Shown here in pieces: positions 9,871-18,659 of a DNA stretch of 64,000 nucleotides. The stretch's first letter is position 1. Each line of letters opens with the position of its first letter. The stretch lies in NCBI GenBank assembly GCA_025362315.1, contig JANYGP010000075.1, forward strand, positions 101,480 through 165,479, in the 5' to 3' direction. Below the pieces are notes generated by a model. That model saw only the letters and a program-made list of their open reading frames with translations, was not told the DNA's origin and searched no databases. Both the position numbers and the translations under genes were made by a program. Source of the stretch: Polaromonas sp. GTDB lineage: Bacteria > Pseudomonadota > Gammaproteobacteria > Burkholderiales > Burkholderiaceae_C.

Positions 9871-9921
9871 TTGACGCAGCCGGCAGTTGGTTATGCTTGC
9901 CAACAGTTACAGGAGTTTTCT

Positions 9922-10734
9922 ATGCATGATGGTGATGAACCTTCGGTCCAAAGCGCAGACGTTGTGGTGCGCAAGCGTCGAAAGGGCATTTATATCCTGC
10001 CCAACCTGTTCACGCTGGGCGGGCTGTTCGGCGGGTTTTACGCCATCGTCATGGCGATGGATGGCCGTTTTGAAAATGCAGCCATTGGCGTGTTTTGTGC
10101 AATGGTGCTTGACAGCCTGGACGGCCGCATTGCACGCATGACCAACACGCAAAGCGCCTTCGGCGAGCAGATGGATTCGTTGTCTGACATGGTGTCATTT
10201 GGGGCAGCACCGGCGCTGATTGCCTATGTGTGGGCACTCAGCACATTGGGCCGCTGGGGCTGGATTGCTGCTTTTGTCTACTGCGCATGCGCTGCACTGC
10301 GTCTGGCCCGCTTTAATGTCAACACCACAGTGGTTGACAAACGCTTTTTTCAGGGCTTGCCGTCGCCTGCTGCAGCGGCCCTGGTGGCAGGCTTCATCTG
10401 GCTCATGACCGATGCCGGCATTGACGGCGAACAGGTGCGCTGGTTTGCGTTTGCACTTACTTTGTATGCAGGGCTGACCATGGTGACAAACGTTCCGTTT
10501 TACAGCTTCAAGGACGTTCAAATGAAGCGCAGCGTTCCGTTTGCTGCGATTGTTCTGATAGCGCTCGGCATCGCGGTCATCAACATTGACCCGCCCATTG
10601 TGATGTTTGGCCTGTTTGTGTTGTATGGATTTTCGGGTTACGGTGTTTATGCCTGGCGCAAAGCCAAGGGCCAGCAAACCAGCGTCATTTCCACGTCAAC
10701 CGATGAGCCCGACGAGCGCGGGCTGCACAAGTAA
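9922..10734 (+). CDS. pssA: CDP-diacylglycerol-serine O-phosphatidyltransferase
   Basis: Forms phosphatidylserine from CDP-diacylglycerol and serine, the first step towards phosphatidylethanolamine. The 270-residue membrane protein carries the CDP-alcohol phosphotransferase signature: LDGRIAR, then Gly after eight residues, then two Asp (EQMDSLSD). Several hydrophobic helices follow. The frame is open further upstream, through the ilvC terminator, so I chose ATG 9922, which has an AGGAG site at 9911-9915 and gives the conserved KGIYILPNLFTLGGLFGGFYAI start region. It is separated from ilvC by the terminator and probably has its own promoter. Confidence 0.94.
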   Translation: MHDGDEPSVQSADVVVRKRRKGIYILPNLFTLGGLFGGFYAIVMAMDGRFENAAIGVFCAMVLDSLDGRIARMTNTQSAFGEQMDSLSDMVSFGAAPALIAYVWALSTLGRWGWIAAFVYCACAALRLARFNVNTTVVDKRFFQGLPSPAAAALVAGFIWLMTDAGIDGEQVRWFAFALTLYAGLTMVTNVPFYSFKDVQMKRSVPFAAIVLIALGIAVINIDPPIVMFGLFVLYGFSGYGVYAWRKAKGQQTSVISTSTDEPDERGLHK

Positions 10735-10799
10735 CTATGTTGCGGGGACTTGAATAGCGCAAATTTCGATTTTTTCGTTGATTCTTAGAGCAATATCAG

Positions 10800-10847
10800 C
10801 CTCTGGCGCACGTTGCATAAGCGCTAACAGCTCCTGAAATAACAGCA
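10800..10847 (-). repeat. Family A dispersed repeat before LysR gene
   Basis: The plus strand reads CCTCTGGCGCACG, then AAGCGCTAACAGCTCCTG and AATAACAGCA, a degraded reverse-oriented family A copy. It ends 13 bases before the LysR start, so it lies in the leader or promoter of that gene. Confidence 0.6.
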
Positions 10848-10859
10848 GTAAAAGTCCCC

Positions 10860-11795
10860 ATGCGTCTTCGCCACATCGAAGTTTTCAACGCGGTCATGCT
10901 GACCGGCAGCGTCAGCGCAGCGGCGCGGCTGATCAACGTCACGCAACCGGCCGTCAGCCGGACGCTGCAGCATGCAGAACTGCAATTGGGATTTGCGTTG
11001 TTTCAGCGCAGCAAAGGGCGGTTGCTGCCCACGTCTGAAGCGCTGACGCTGTACCCGCACATCGAAAAGTTGTTTTCCCAGCTCGACAGCGTTCAGCAGT
11101 TGGCTAAAAACTTAAAAATCACAGGCTCACCCAAGGAGTTACGTGTCTTGAGTGTGCCGGCTTTGAGCTTTGAAGTATTGCCGCATGCCATCAAGCTGTT
11201 TCGAGTCAGGAACCCAGACATTGGCATCACCATCAAAGCGCTGCATTCGCCGCAAATTCTGGCAGCTCTTTTGCAGCAAGATGCCGATGTGGGCTTTTTG
11301 TTCAGCCCCGGCGTGCATGCCGCGCTGACGCAGGAGCACCTGGCCGATGGGCGCATGGTGTGCATTGCCCCCCACGGCATGCTGCCCAGCCGGGTGGTGA
11401 AGCGGGGCAGCATCAGGCTGGCTGAACTTGCCCAGGGGGTTCACATGCCTGTGATTGGGCTGGACGCGCAAGACCCGGTTGGCCGTGTGTTAAGCCAGGC
11501 GTTGCGCGATTCAGGTGCCGACGGCGGCAGCACGCCAGCAGGCCTGAAGTTTGACATCGTTGTGCAGACTTACCATTCAGCGCTGGCCCTGGCGCACCAC
11601 GGATTGGGTCTGGCGCTGGTAGACAGTTACACCGCCGCTTCAGCTGACTTGAGCCGGGTTGATATCTTAAATCTGGAGCCAATGCTACCCGTGCCTGTCA
11701 AAGCGTTGGCGCATGCTGGCACGCCAGGGTCAGTCCAGGTGCGGGCGTTCATCAGGTGCTTTGAGCAGGCGCTCCGGGTAATGCAGGTTCAGTAA
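10860..11795 (+). CDS. LysR-type transcriptional regulator
   Basis: A 311-residue LysR protein. The winged helix-turn-helix occupies residues 1-60 (LRHIEVFNAVMLTGSVSAAARL, then VTQPAVSRTLQHAELQLGFALF), followed by the LysR substrate-binding fold. The overall type resembles regulators of opine or amino-acid catabolism (NocR/OccR-like). It is convergent with the adjacent D-amino-acid dehydrogenase and near a periplasmic amino-acid binding protein, so it may control amino-acid use. The distance to the start of dadA, which lies at its far end, makes direct divergent control unlikely. Confidence 0.9.
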   Translation: MRLRHIEVFNAVMLTGSVSAAARLINVTQPAVSRTLQHAELQLGFALFQRSKGRLLPTSEALTLYPHIEKLFSQLDSVQQLAKNLKITGSPKELRVLSVPALSFEVLPHAIKLFRVRNPDIGITIKALHSPQILAALLQQDADVGFLFSPGVHAALTQEHLADGRMVCIAPHGMLPSRVVKRGSIRLAELAQGVHMPVIGLDAQDPVGRVLSQALRDSGADGGSTPAGLKFDIVVQTYHSALALAHHGLGLALVDSYTAASADLSRVDILNLEPMLPVPVKALAHAGTPGSVQVRAFIRCFEQALRVMQVQ

Positions 11796-11814
11796 CTGAC
11801 TGGAAAGCAGGCTT

Positions 11815-13032
11815 TCAGGACAGCAGCCTGGCCAGGCGCATGGCCGACCCAAAAGCAAGCGTCAGGCCCAGTGCGCCATGCCCAACGTTGAAGAACATGT
11901 TTGTTGGCCCATTGGGGTGGGTGCCAATGATAGGGCGGGCGGTAGGGGTAGCCGGGCGCAGCCCAGCCCAGGGGCGCAGATCGGCAAACGTGCTGCAACC
12001 TGGAAATACAGTCTGGGTAGACGCTTGCAGCGATGCAATCTGTAAGTGAGAAATTTCGGTGTTGTACCCGCCCAATTCGGCCATTCCGGCCACACGCAAA
12101 CGCGAGCCAATGCGCGCAAACACCACTTTGCGGGCGCTGTCGGTCACGCTGACGGTGGGCGAAAGCTTAGCACCACTTTGGCTGTCCAGCACATCAAGCG
12201 TGATGCTGTAGCCCTTTAACGGATACACAGGTAAATCAACACCCAAGTGACGCCCGACAGGCGCTGACGCCGCACCAAGCGCCAGCACATATTGGTCAGC
12301 ATCAACATCGCCTTGTGTCGTGGTCACGGCAACAATGTGCCTCGCCTCGCGTTTGATGTGCTTGATGGGTGTGTTCAATAAAAACCGGACGCCGCGCTGT
12401 GTCAGCAGCACATGCAGGCCGTCACACAGCTTTTGGCAGTCGGCAGCACATTCGCCTGGCGTGTACACCGCACCTGAAATGTGCTGCTGGAAATTGGCAA
12501 GGGCAGGCTCAATGTCAATGCAGCGCTGCGCATCCACGGCCTCTTGCACACTGCCCAGCTTTTGCTGCAGTGCCAACTGTTTTTGGGCGGCGGCAAAAGC
12601 AGCTGTACCAGCAAACAGCACCAGCTTGCCACTTTTTGTATGGTCAATGGCCAAGTTCTCAGCGGCCATCATGGCGTCCAGGCCCATTCTGCTTTGCTCA
12701 GCCAGCTGGAGCAGCTCAGCCGTGGTGCTGCGTGACGCAGCAGTGTTGCAAGCTGCCATGAACTTCAGCGCCCACCGCCACTGGTACACGTCAAGTTGTG
12801 GGCGAATTTTCAGAGGCGACGACGCCGACATCAACAGCTTTGGCAGCTGGGCCCAGATACCCGGGTCTGCCAGCGGCTGAACGTAGCTGTAACTCAACTG
12901 AGCGCCATTGCCGCCACTGGCCCCGCTGCCTGGCAGTGCGCGGTCGATGACAGTTACGTCATGGCCCGCACGGTTTAATTCATAAGCGCTCGCCAAACCA
13001 ATGATTCCTGCCCCCAATACACACACACGCAT
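11815..13032 (-). CDS. dadA: D-amino acid dehydrogenase (DadA-like FAD oxidoreductase)
   Basis: A 405-residue flavoprotein expected to deaminate D-amino acids oxidatively at the membrane, passing electrons to the respiratory chain. The ADP-binding motif is VCVLGAGIIGLASAYELNRA at the N-terminus, followed by the DadA-like GASGGNGAQLSYSYVQPLADP segment. The C-terminus has LRPWAGLRPATPTARPIIG and GHGALGLTLAFGSA. Two upstream in-frame ATGs (13059, 13041) exist; I chose 13032 because the protein then starts right at the dinucleotide fold, as in the family. Only 19 bases separate its end from the convergent LysR gene. Confidence 0.88.
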   Translation of the reverse strand: MRVCVLGAGIIGLASAYELNRAGHDVTVIDRALPGSGASGGNGAQLSYSYVQPLADPGIWAQLPKLLMSASSPLKIRPQLDVYQWRWALKFMAACNTAASRSTTAELLQLAEQSRMGLDAMMAAENLAIDHTKSGKLVLFAGTAAFAAAQKQLALQQKLGSVQEAVDAQRCIDIEPALANFQQHISGAVYTPGECAADCQKLCDGLHVLLTQRGVRFLLNTPIKHIKREARHIVAVTTTQGDVDADQYVLALGAASAPVGRHLGVDLPVYPLKGYSITLDVLDSQSGAKLSPTVSVTDSARKVVFARIGSRLRVAGMAELGGYNTEISHLQIASLQASTQTVFPGCSTFADLRPWAGLRPATPTARPIIGTHPNGPTNMFFNVGHGALGLTLAFGSAMRLARLLS

Positions 13033-13275
13033 TGCAACCATCCGCTCTGAAAAAGCCAAACTTTAAGAGCAGAAGCCTGGTTTGCCCAATGCCGAAACAC
13101 CCGGGGCCATGACCTGGGGTTATGGAGCCACAAAGCCGCATATTTGTGGATACGATGCGGGATTGTCATGACTTTTTGTCATGGGTTTGCCATCAAAATA
13201 CATACCGTGCGAGGTGCAGCCTGCTTACACTTGCGCCGCAATCCAGTTCATTCACAAACACTCAGAAAGAGACCC

Positions 13276-14163
13276 ATGAAATTTTCAACCCTGATGACCG
13301 CAGCACTGCTGTGCACCGGCGTACTGGCTACCAGCGCCCAAGCCGACACCCTGAAAAAAATTGCTGACAGCAACAAAATCACTGTGTCATACCGCGAAGC
13401 ATCGGTCCCTTTCAGCTACCTGATTGGGTCAACCAAGGCAGTGGGGTTTTCAGTCGAGCTGACCGAGGCCATCATTGACGACGTTCGCAAGAAAACAAAA
13501 AGGCCTGACCTGCAAATTGCATACATGCCAGTCACATCGCAAAACCGCATTCCCTTGCTGGTTAACGGCACCTATGACCTGGAGTGCGGCTCCACCACCA
13601 ACAACTCGACCCGCGCTAAGGACGTGACCTTCAGCACCAACATGTTCTACACCGGCACACGCTTGCTGGTTAAAAAGACATCCGGTGTCAAAAACTATGC
13701 GGATTTGGCTAAAAAGACAGTTGCCAGCACCACCGGCACCACCAACGCGCAGGTCATACGCAAGTACAACACCGAGAAAAACCTCGACATGCAACTGATT
13801 TTGGGCAAAGACCACGACGACTCTCTGCTGCTGGTTGAAAGCGACCGTGCAGTGGCGTTTGCGATGGACGACATCTTGCTGTTTGGCCTGCGCGCCAATT
13901 CCAAAAACCCTGCCTCACTCGAAGTGGTTGGTGATTCGCTGCAAGTTGAGCCCTATGCCTGCATGGTCCGCAAAGACGACCCGGAATTTAAAAAGCTGGT
14001 TGACGGCACGATCAACCGCATGATGAAGTCAGGCGAATTTGCCAAGCTGTATACCAAGTGGTTTGAGTCACCCATCGTGCCAAAGGGTGTGAACCTGGCT
14101 TTGCCAATGTCGGCTGATTTGAAAGCTATTTTGAAAGCGCCGACTGACAAGCCAACGCTGTAA
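13276..14163 (+). CDS. Periplasmic amino-acid binding protein (GltI-like)
   Basis: A 295-residue family 3 solute-binding protein resembling the glutamate/aspartate receptor GltI. A signal peptide covers residues 1-23 (ending ATSAQA). Binding-domain hallmarks are ITVSYREASVPFSY, GFSVELTEAIIDDV, RIPLLVNGTYDLECGSTTN and RAVAFAMDDILL. ATG 13276 is preceded by AGAAAGAG. No permease or ATPase gene lies nearby, so its transporter partners must be elsewhere. It is divergent from dadA and may share regulation with it. Confidence 0.9.
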   Translation: MKFSTLMTAALLCTGVLATSAQADTLKKIADSNKITVSYREASVPFSYLIGSTKAVGFSVELTEAIIDDVRKKTKRPDLQIAYMPVTSQNRIPLLVNGTYDLECGSTTNNSTRAKDVTFSTNMFYTGTRLLVKKTSGVKNYADLAKKTVASTTGTTNAQVIRKYNTEKNLDMQLILGKDHDDSLLLVESDRAVAFAMDDILLFGLRANSKNPASLEVVGDSLQVEPYACMVRKDDPEFKKLVDGTINRMMKSGEFAKLYTKWFESPIVPKGVNLALPMSADLKAILKAPTDKPTL

Positions 14164-14292
14164 TTGTTGAAGACAGTCTCATGCACCACGCCTGGCACAC
14201 CACGGGAACCGTTGGTGTTTTGGGTGGCATGAGGCTGCAGCAAGAGCTAAATTTGCCCACTTGCTTGCAGGTGCATATGCCTGATCACATGC

Positions 14293-14312
14293 AAACCGCG
14301 GCACCGCGGTTT
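14293..14312. other. Perfect 9-bp inverted repeat (hairpin)
   Basis: AAACCGCGG, a two-base CA gap, then CCGCGGTTT. It lies in the 279-bp space between two convergent genes (gltI-like and hslR), so it may be a bidirectional terminator. The T-run on each side is only three bases, so efficiency is uncertain. Confidence 0.5.
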
Positions 14313-14368
14313 CTGATCCTGACTTGCCACGTTGCCGCCTGAACCTGGCGCATTCAAGCGTCATTTAA

Positions 14369-14417
14369 GGTTCCAGCCCACAATAAATGGGCGCTGGCAG
14401 CTATTCAATAAGAAGCA
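14369..14417 (-). repeat. Family A dispersed repeat, gltI-hslR gap
   Basis: The plus strand contains CCAGCCCACAATAAATGGGC, then GCTGGCAGCTATTCAATAAG, the reverse complement of the family A pattern. The CCAGCCCA and TGGGCGCTGG arms pair as the expected hairpin. Confidence 0.7.
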
Positions 14418-14442
14418 GGCATGCAGGCGCTCCTGTTTGCAT

Positions 14443-14844
14443 TCAATCAGCCGATGCGCTCCAGCGGTTTCCCCATTGATTCACTTTGTCAATGCTTCGC
14501 CGATCGCGCTTGGTGGGGCGGCCATGCTCTTGGGCGCTGGCAGGCTCCAGGCGGTGCTGCTCGGCATATTGATCGCGCAGCTTGATGCTGCCCTCGGTCT
14601 CCAGATACAACAACTGGGCTTGTGGTGCACCGCCGCGCTTGTCGCTGATGCCGCGCACCACCACCGTGCGTGTCACTGGCCCTTGGCGCAAGGCCACTGT
14701 GTCGCCAATTTTCACTTCCTTGGCGGGTTTGACTTCCAGATCGTTGATGCGGACCCGACCCTTGTCGACCTCGTCTGTTGCCAGGCTGCGGGTCTTGTAA
14801 AAGCGGGCGGCCCAGAGCCATTTGTCGATGCGTATTTTTTCCAT
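14443..14844 (-). CDS. hslR: S4-domain RNA-binding protein (Hsp15-like)
   Basis: A 133-residue protein with an N-terminal S4 RNA-binding domain (MEKIRIDKWLWAARFYKTRS, then DEVDKGRVRINDLEVKPAKEVKIGDTV) and a basic C-terminal tail. Hsp15 rescues stalled 50S subunits that carry nascent chains after heat shock. A TTG at 14865, which would overlap the upstream tctE stop, is an alternative start. I prefer ATG 14844 because the family begins there and the length then equals the E. coli protein. Confidence 0.88.
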   Translation of the reverse strand: MEKIRIDKWLWAARFYKTRSLATDEVDKGRVRINDLEVKPAKEVKIGDTVALRQGPVTRTVVVRGISDKRGGAPQAQLLYLETEGSIKLRDQYAEQHRLEPASAQEHGRPTKRDRRSIDKVNQWGNRWSASAD

Positions 14845-14861
14845 GTCACAGTATTTTGTCG

Positions 14862-16271
14862 TCAAACGACCAGTGGCAGGCGAACAGTTGCATCAAGACC
14901 CGTGATCACGCCATGTTGCACGCGGTTGTCGAGCGATATCGTGCCACCCAGCACCAGCACTATTTCGTTGCAAATGGCCAGGCCCAGGCCTGAGCCGCGT
15001 GCCATATCGCCTGCTGAAAACGGCTGGAACAGGCGCCGTGCCAGCGCCGCTGTGATGCCGGGGCCGCTGTCAGACAGGCACAAGGCGGCATGGGTGTTGT
15101 CTCGCACGATGCGTATGGTCAGCTTGCCTGAAGTTGGCGTGTGCTTGATGGCGTTGTGCAGCAGGTTGCGGGTCATCTCGGTCAGCATCCATTCATGTGC
15201 GGCTATCGGTGTTGCAACAGTTTCGATGGCAAAGTCAATATTTTTGTCAGCCAACAGCGCTGACAAGTCCAGGGCCACAGCGCGCATGACATAAGCCAGG
15301 TCCAGCGTTTCAAGCTCGGGCTGCTGGCGCAATTGCTCGACTTTTGCCAGCGCCAGCATCTGGTTGGCCACCAGTGTGGCGCGGTCCACTGTCTGTTTGA
15401 TGTCTGTCAGTGCCTCCTGAGGCTGCTGGTCGCCACGCATAGCGGACTGCACCTGTACTTTTAGCACTGCCAGCGGCGTGCGCAACTGGTGGGCTGCATC
15501 GCGAACAAATCGCTTTTGATTTTCCAGCAGGCCATCAAGGCGGGCCATCACAGCGTTGGTCGCGTCCATCAGCGGCATCAGTTCGCGCGGTGCATCGGGC
15601 GCGGTGATCGGGCTCAAATCGCCTTCTGGGCGTGCGCGCAGTTGCTCGCTCAGGCGTCGCACTGGCCGCGTGGCACGCTGCACCACCAGCACGACTACCA
15701 GCGCGGTCACAGCCAGCAGCAATGCCTGACGCCACAGCGTGTCAATCAGCACAGTGCGCGCCAGCGATTGGCGCAACTCCAGCGTTTCTGCCACCTGAAT
15801 GACTGCCATGGCGCGCCCGCTGGACGAGGCTACTGGCTGCATCAGCACCGCCACCCGCACCGGTGTGTCTTCGAATGTGTCGTCGTAAAAATCAACCAGC
15901 GCGGCATAGGCTGGTTTCGCGCGGATTTGCCCCCGCCAAAAAGGCAGCCCTGCAAAACCGGACACCAGCGTGCCGTCGAGGCTGGACACGCGGTAGAACA
16001 ACCTGCTCTGGTTGTCCGCCTCAAACGCCTCCAGAGCTGCGTAAGGCACAGTGGCACGAAGCGCAGCCTGCGCGTCGTAACCCGTGACGTCCAGTTGCTC
16101 ACCAATCGATTTGGTCGATGCCAGCAAAGTGCGGTCGTAAGCGGTGTTGATGGCCTGAAGAGCCTCGCTGTACAGGCTGGCGGTGTTGATGCCAATCAGC
16201 AAACCAACAGGAAGCAAAATCCCCAGCAGCAAGTGTCGTCTCAGGGATCGCCGTTCGGAGCTGACCTTCAT
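14862..16271 (-). CDS. tctE: Sensor histidine kinase of tricarboxylate system
   Basis: A 469-residue membrane kinase. It has a first membrane helix (LLLGILLPVGLLIGINTASLY), a periplasmic sensor domain of about 130 residues, a second helix (ALLLAVTALVVVLVVQ), a HAMP-like linker, the phospho-acceptor His in RFVRDAAHQLRTPLAVLK, and the ATPase N-box (MTRNLLHNAIKHT) and G-boxes (DSGPGI, GSGLGLAI). It starts at ATG 16271, overlapping the tctD stop by four bases. The next genes across a divergent gap are tctCBA, so the signal is probably a tricarboxylate such as citrate. Confidence 0.92.
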   Translation of the reverse strand: MKVSSERRSLRRHLLLGILLPVGLLIGINTASLYSEALQAINTAYDRTLLASTKSIGEQLDVTGYDAQAALRATVPYAALEAFEADNQSRLFYRVSSLDGTLVSGFAGLPFWRGQIRAKPAYAALVDFYDDTFEDTPVRVAVLMQPVASSSGRAMAVIQVAETLELRQSLARTVLIDTLWRQALLLAVTALVVVLVVQRATRPVRRLSEQLRARPEGDLSPITAPDAPRELMPLMDATNAVMARLDGLLENQKRFVRDAAHQLRTPLAVLKVQVQSAMRGDQQPQEALTDIKQTVDRATLVANQMLALAKVEQLRQQPELETLDLAYVMRAVALDLSALLADKNIDFAIETVATPIAAHEWMLTEMTRNLLHNAIKHTPTSGKLTIRIVRDNTHAALCLSDSGPGITAALARRLFQPFSAGDMARGSGLGLAICNEIVLVLGGTISLDNRVQHGVITGLDATVRLPLVV

Positions 16272-16960
16272 GGGCTTGCCTTGATCAGATAACCCAGGCC
16301 GCGCAGTGTTGTCAAAGTTACACCGCAAACGTGCAATTTTTTGCGCAGGCGGTACACCACCACTTCAATCGCTTCGTACTGCACATCGGCCTGGCCGGGG
16401 AACACTGTTTTAAACAGCTGTTCTTTGGACACCGCATGGCCAGATTTGACCAACAGGTTTTGCAGCAGTGCGCGCTCGCGCGGGGTCAGGTCCATCGGCT
16501 CATTGACGTTGTAAACAGCACCGCTGCTTTTTTCATAGCGCAGTGTGCCCAGCTGAATACTGCCAATTTCGTTGGCGTCATTCAGATCACCGGCAAGATT
16601 TAGCCGCCGGCGCGCCAGTGCCCGCAGTCTGGCTTCCAGTTCGTCCAGGTCAAACGGTTTGGCCAGGTAGTCGTCAGCGCCCAAATTGAGGCCCATGATG
16701 CGGTCGCCTACCGTGCCTCGCGCCGTTGCTATCAGCACTGGCGTGTTCAGATTGCTTTTGCGCGCCTGGGCCAGCACCTCCAGGCCATCCAGACCAGGCA
16801 GGGTCAAGTCCAGCAAAACAACGTCAAACCGCATGGCCCGCCACTTTTCAAGCGCCAGCAAGCCATCGCCACAAGGGTGAACCTGAAATCCCCGTCGGCT
16901 CAGGCTGCGCTCCAGCGTGGCGCTCATCACGGCGTCGTCTTCAACAAGTAAGAGTTTCAT
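16268..16960 (-). CDS. tctD: Response regulator of tricarboxylate system (OmpR family)
   Basis: A 230-residue two-domain regulator. The receiver domain has the acidic pair in LLVEDDAV, the phospho-acceptor Asp51 (VVLLDLTLPGLDGLE) and Lys in LAKPFDLDELEAR. The C-terminal OmpR/PhoB winged helix contains LTPRERALLQNLLVKSGHAVSKEQL and VYRLRKKL with the final LRGLGYLI. The frame is open further upstream through a tandem repeat, but ATG 16960 gives the conserved MKLLLVEDD start. Divergent from tctC and coupled to tctE. Confidence 0.94.
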   Translation of the reverse strand: MKLLLVEDDAVMSATLERSLSRRGFQVHPCGDGLLALEKWRAMRFDVVLLDLTLPGLDGLEVLAQARKSNLNTPVLIATARGTVGDRIMGLNLGADDYLAKPFDLDELEARLRALARRRLNLAGDLNDANEIGSIQLGTLRYEKSSGAVYNVNEPMDLTPRERALLQNLLVKSGHAVSKEQLFKTVFPGQADVQYEAIEVVVYRLRKKLHVCGVTLTTLRGLGYLIKASP

Positions 16961-17022
16961 GAACTCAATAGTATGAACCCACTCATTTGTACCTTCCGCA
17001 ACTGCTTCCCCGGGCACTTGAA

Positions 17023-17082
17023 TTGGCACTTGCCTTTGCACTTGCCTTGGCACTTGCCTTGGCACTTAACTTGGCACCCAAG
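17023..17082. repeat. Five 12-bp tandem repeats in tctD-tctC regulatory gap
   Basis: Units are TTGGCACTTGCC (17023), TTTGCACTTGCC (17035), TTGGCACTTGCC (17047), TTGGCACTTAAC (17059) and TTGGCACCCAAG (17071). They occupy the 217-bp divergent intergenic region where the tct promoters must lie. Confidence 0.9.
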
Positions 17083-17177
17083 TCAGCACTTTCCCTAAGC
17101 TTCTCGACAGGCGTTTGACAGAAATGGGGTGCATCATCGGCAGGTAACTTCCTACCACTTTGACTTTGGAGACAACC

Positions 17178-18137
17178 ATGCGCCGCGATACCTTTCTGAA
17201 ATCCATGGCTGCACTTGCCGCTGCTGGCGCACTGCCGATGCCCGCGCTGGCTGCAGCCAACATCAAAATGATGATTCCTGCCAACCCTGGCGGTGGCTGG
17301 GACACCACAGGCCGTGCCCTGGGCAAAGCGATGCAGGAGTCCGGTGCAGCCAGCACGGTGACCTTTGACAACAAAGGTGGTGCAGCCGGTGCGCTGGGCC
17401 TGGCCCAATTTATCAACGGCTCCAAAGGCGACGCCAATGCCTTGATGGTGATGGGTGCGGTCATGCTGGGCGGCATCATCACGGGCAAGCCACCCGTTAA
17501 CCTGAGCACGGCCACGCCAATAGCGCGCCTGACCAGCGAATACAACGTGTTTGTGCTGCCTGCCAATTCGCCTTTCAAGTCTTTGGCTGAGGTAATCGCA
17601 CAGCTGAAAAAAGACCCCGGCAGCGTGAAGTGGGGCGGCGGCTCGCGTGGCTCGACCGAGCATATTGCAGCGGCCATGATTGCCCGCGAAGTTGGTGTGG
17701 ACCCGTCAAAAATCAATTACGTGGCTTTCAGGGGCGGTGGCGAGGCGACTGCTGCCATTTTGGGCGGCAATGTCACGGTCGGCGGCAGTGGCTACAGCGA
17801 GTTTGCTGAGTACATTGCGTCCGGCAAGATGAAGGCAATTGCTGTCACGTCCGAGGCGCGGCTCAGGGGCGTGGCGGTGCCAACACTCAAGGAGCAGGGC
17901 ATCAACGTGATGATTGGCAACTGGCGTGGCGTGTATGGCGCACCTGGCATCACGCCTGCCCAGCGTACAGAGCTGACCAACGTCGTGCTCAAAGCCATCA
18001 AGGCCAAAAGCTGGCTGGATGCGTCCGAGAAAAACAACTGGACATCCGCAGTGCTGACAGGCCCTGCGTTTGACAAGTTTGTGGACGATGACTTTGCCAG
18101 TTTGCGGGCAACGATGGTGAAGTCGGGCATGGTGTAA
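17178..18137 (+). CDS. tctC: Tripartite tricarboxylate transporter substrate-binding protein
   Basis: A 319-residue periplasmic receptor of the Bug/TctC family. The N-terminus has a twin-arginine-like beginning (MRRDTFLKSMAALAAAGALP) and a cleavage region near PALAAANI. The family signature NPGGGWDTTGRAL is followed by the ligand-loop segments VTFDNKGGAAGALG and WGGGSRGSTEH. ATG 17178 has GGAGAC upstream. It is the first gene of tctCBA, and delivers tricarboxylates to TctAB. Confidence 0.95.
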   Translation: MRRDTFLKSMAALAAAGALPMPALAAANIKMMIPANPGGGWDTTGRALGKAMQESGAASTVTFDNKGGAAGALGLAQFINGSKGDANALMVMGAVMLGGIITGKPPVNLSTATPIARLTSEYNVFVLPANSPFKSLAEVIAQLKKDPGSVKWGGGSRGSTEHIAAAMIAREVGVDPSKINYVAFRGGGEATAAILGGNVTVGGSGYSEFAEYIASGKMKAIAVTSEARLRGVAVPTLKEQGINVMIGNWRGVYGAPGITPAQRTELTNVVLKAIKAKSWLDASEKNNWTSAVLTGPAFDKFVDDDFASLRATMVKSGMV

Positions 18138-18140
18138 CTG

Positions 18141-18647
18141 ATGACAAAGCATCCTGCCGCAACTCTGCAAATGTATGTCGCCATTGGTGTGCTGATGATT
18201 GGCCTGGGCTTGGCGGTGGGTGCTGTCAGCATTCCGTCGGCTGCGGGTTATGGCGGTGTGGGCCCCAATTTTCTGCCCTGGCTGGTGTCTGTGGCGTTGA
18301 TGGTTTGTGGCGCATTCATGGTGTGGGAGTCGCGTACGGGTGGCTTTCGTGCCACGGATGAGGCAGATGGTGTGGCACCTTGCTGGTCAGGTTTTGCCTG
18401 GGTCTCAGCCGGGCTGCTGGCCAATGCGGCTTTGATCACCACCATCGGCTTTATTTTCAGCTGCACCCTGTGTTTTGTGCTGGCAGTGCAGGGGTTGCGG
18501 GGCGCTGAAGGCAAGGCCAGCCTGGTGCCTGCCATGCTTGTGAAAGATTCGCTTATCGGCATGGCCATTTCTGCGCCGGTGTACTGGATGTTCACCCAAT
18601 TTCTGGCTATAAATTTGCCTGGCCTGACATCTACCGGGTGGCTCTAA
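18141..18647 (+). CDS. tctB: Tripartite tricarboxylate transporter small membrane subunit
   Basis: A 168-residue protein with four predicted membrane helices, the TctB pattern. Helices lie around YVAIGVLMIGLGLAVGAV, FLPWLVSVALMVCGAFMVW, GFAWVSAGLLANAALITTIGFIF and LIGMAISAPVYWMFTQFL. The start is three bases after the tctC stop, and tctA follows 12 bases later. Confidence 0.9.
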   Translation: MTKHPAATLQMYVAIGVLMIGLGLAVGAVSIPSAAGYGGVGPNFLPWLVSVALMVCGAFMVWESRTGGFRATDEADGVAPCWSGFAWVSAGLLANAALITTIGFIFSCTLCFVLAVQGLRGAEGKASLVPAMLVKDSLIGMAISAPVYWMFTQFLAINLPGLTSTGWL

Positions 18648-18659
18648 GCCAGAATTTGT

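Noticed and set aside
16961..17065. N-terminal extension of tctD through the 12-bp array
   Set aside because: It would encode a Gln-Val-Pro repeat not found in OmpR-type regulators; ATG 16960 gives the conserved start.
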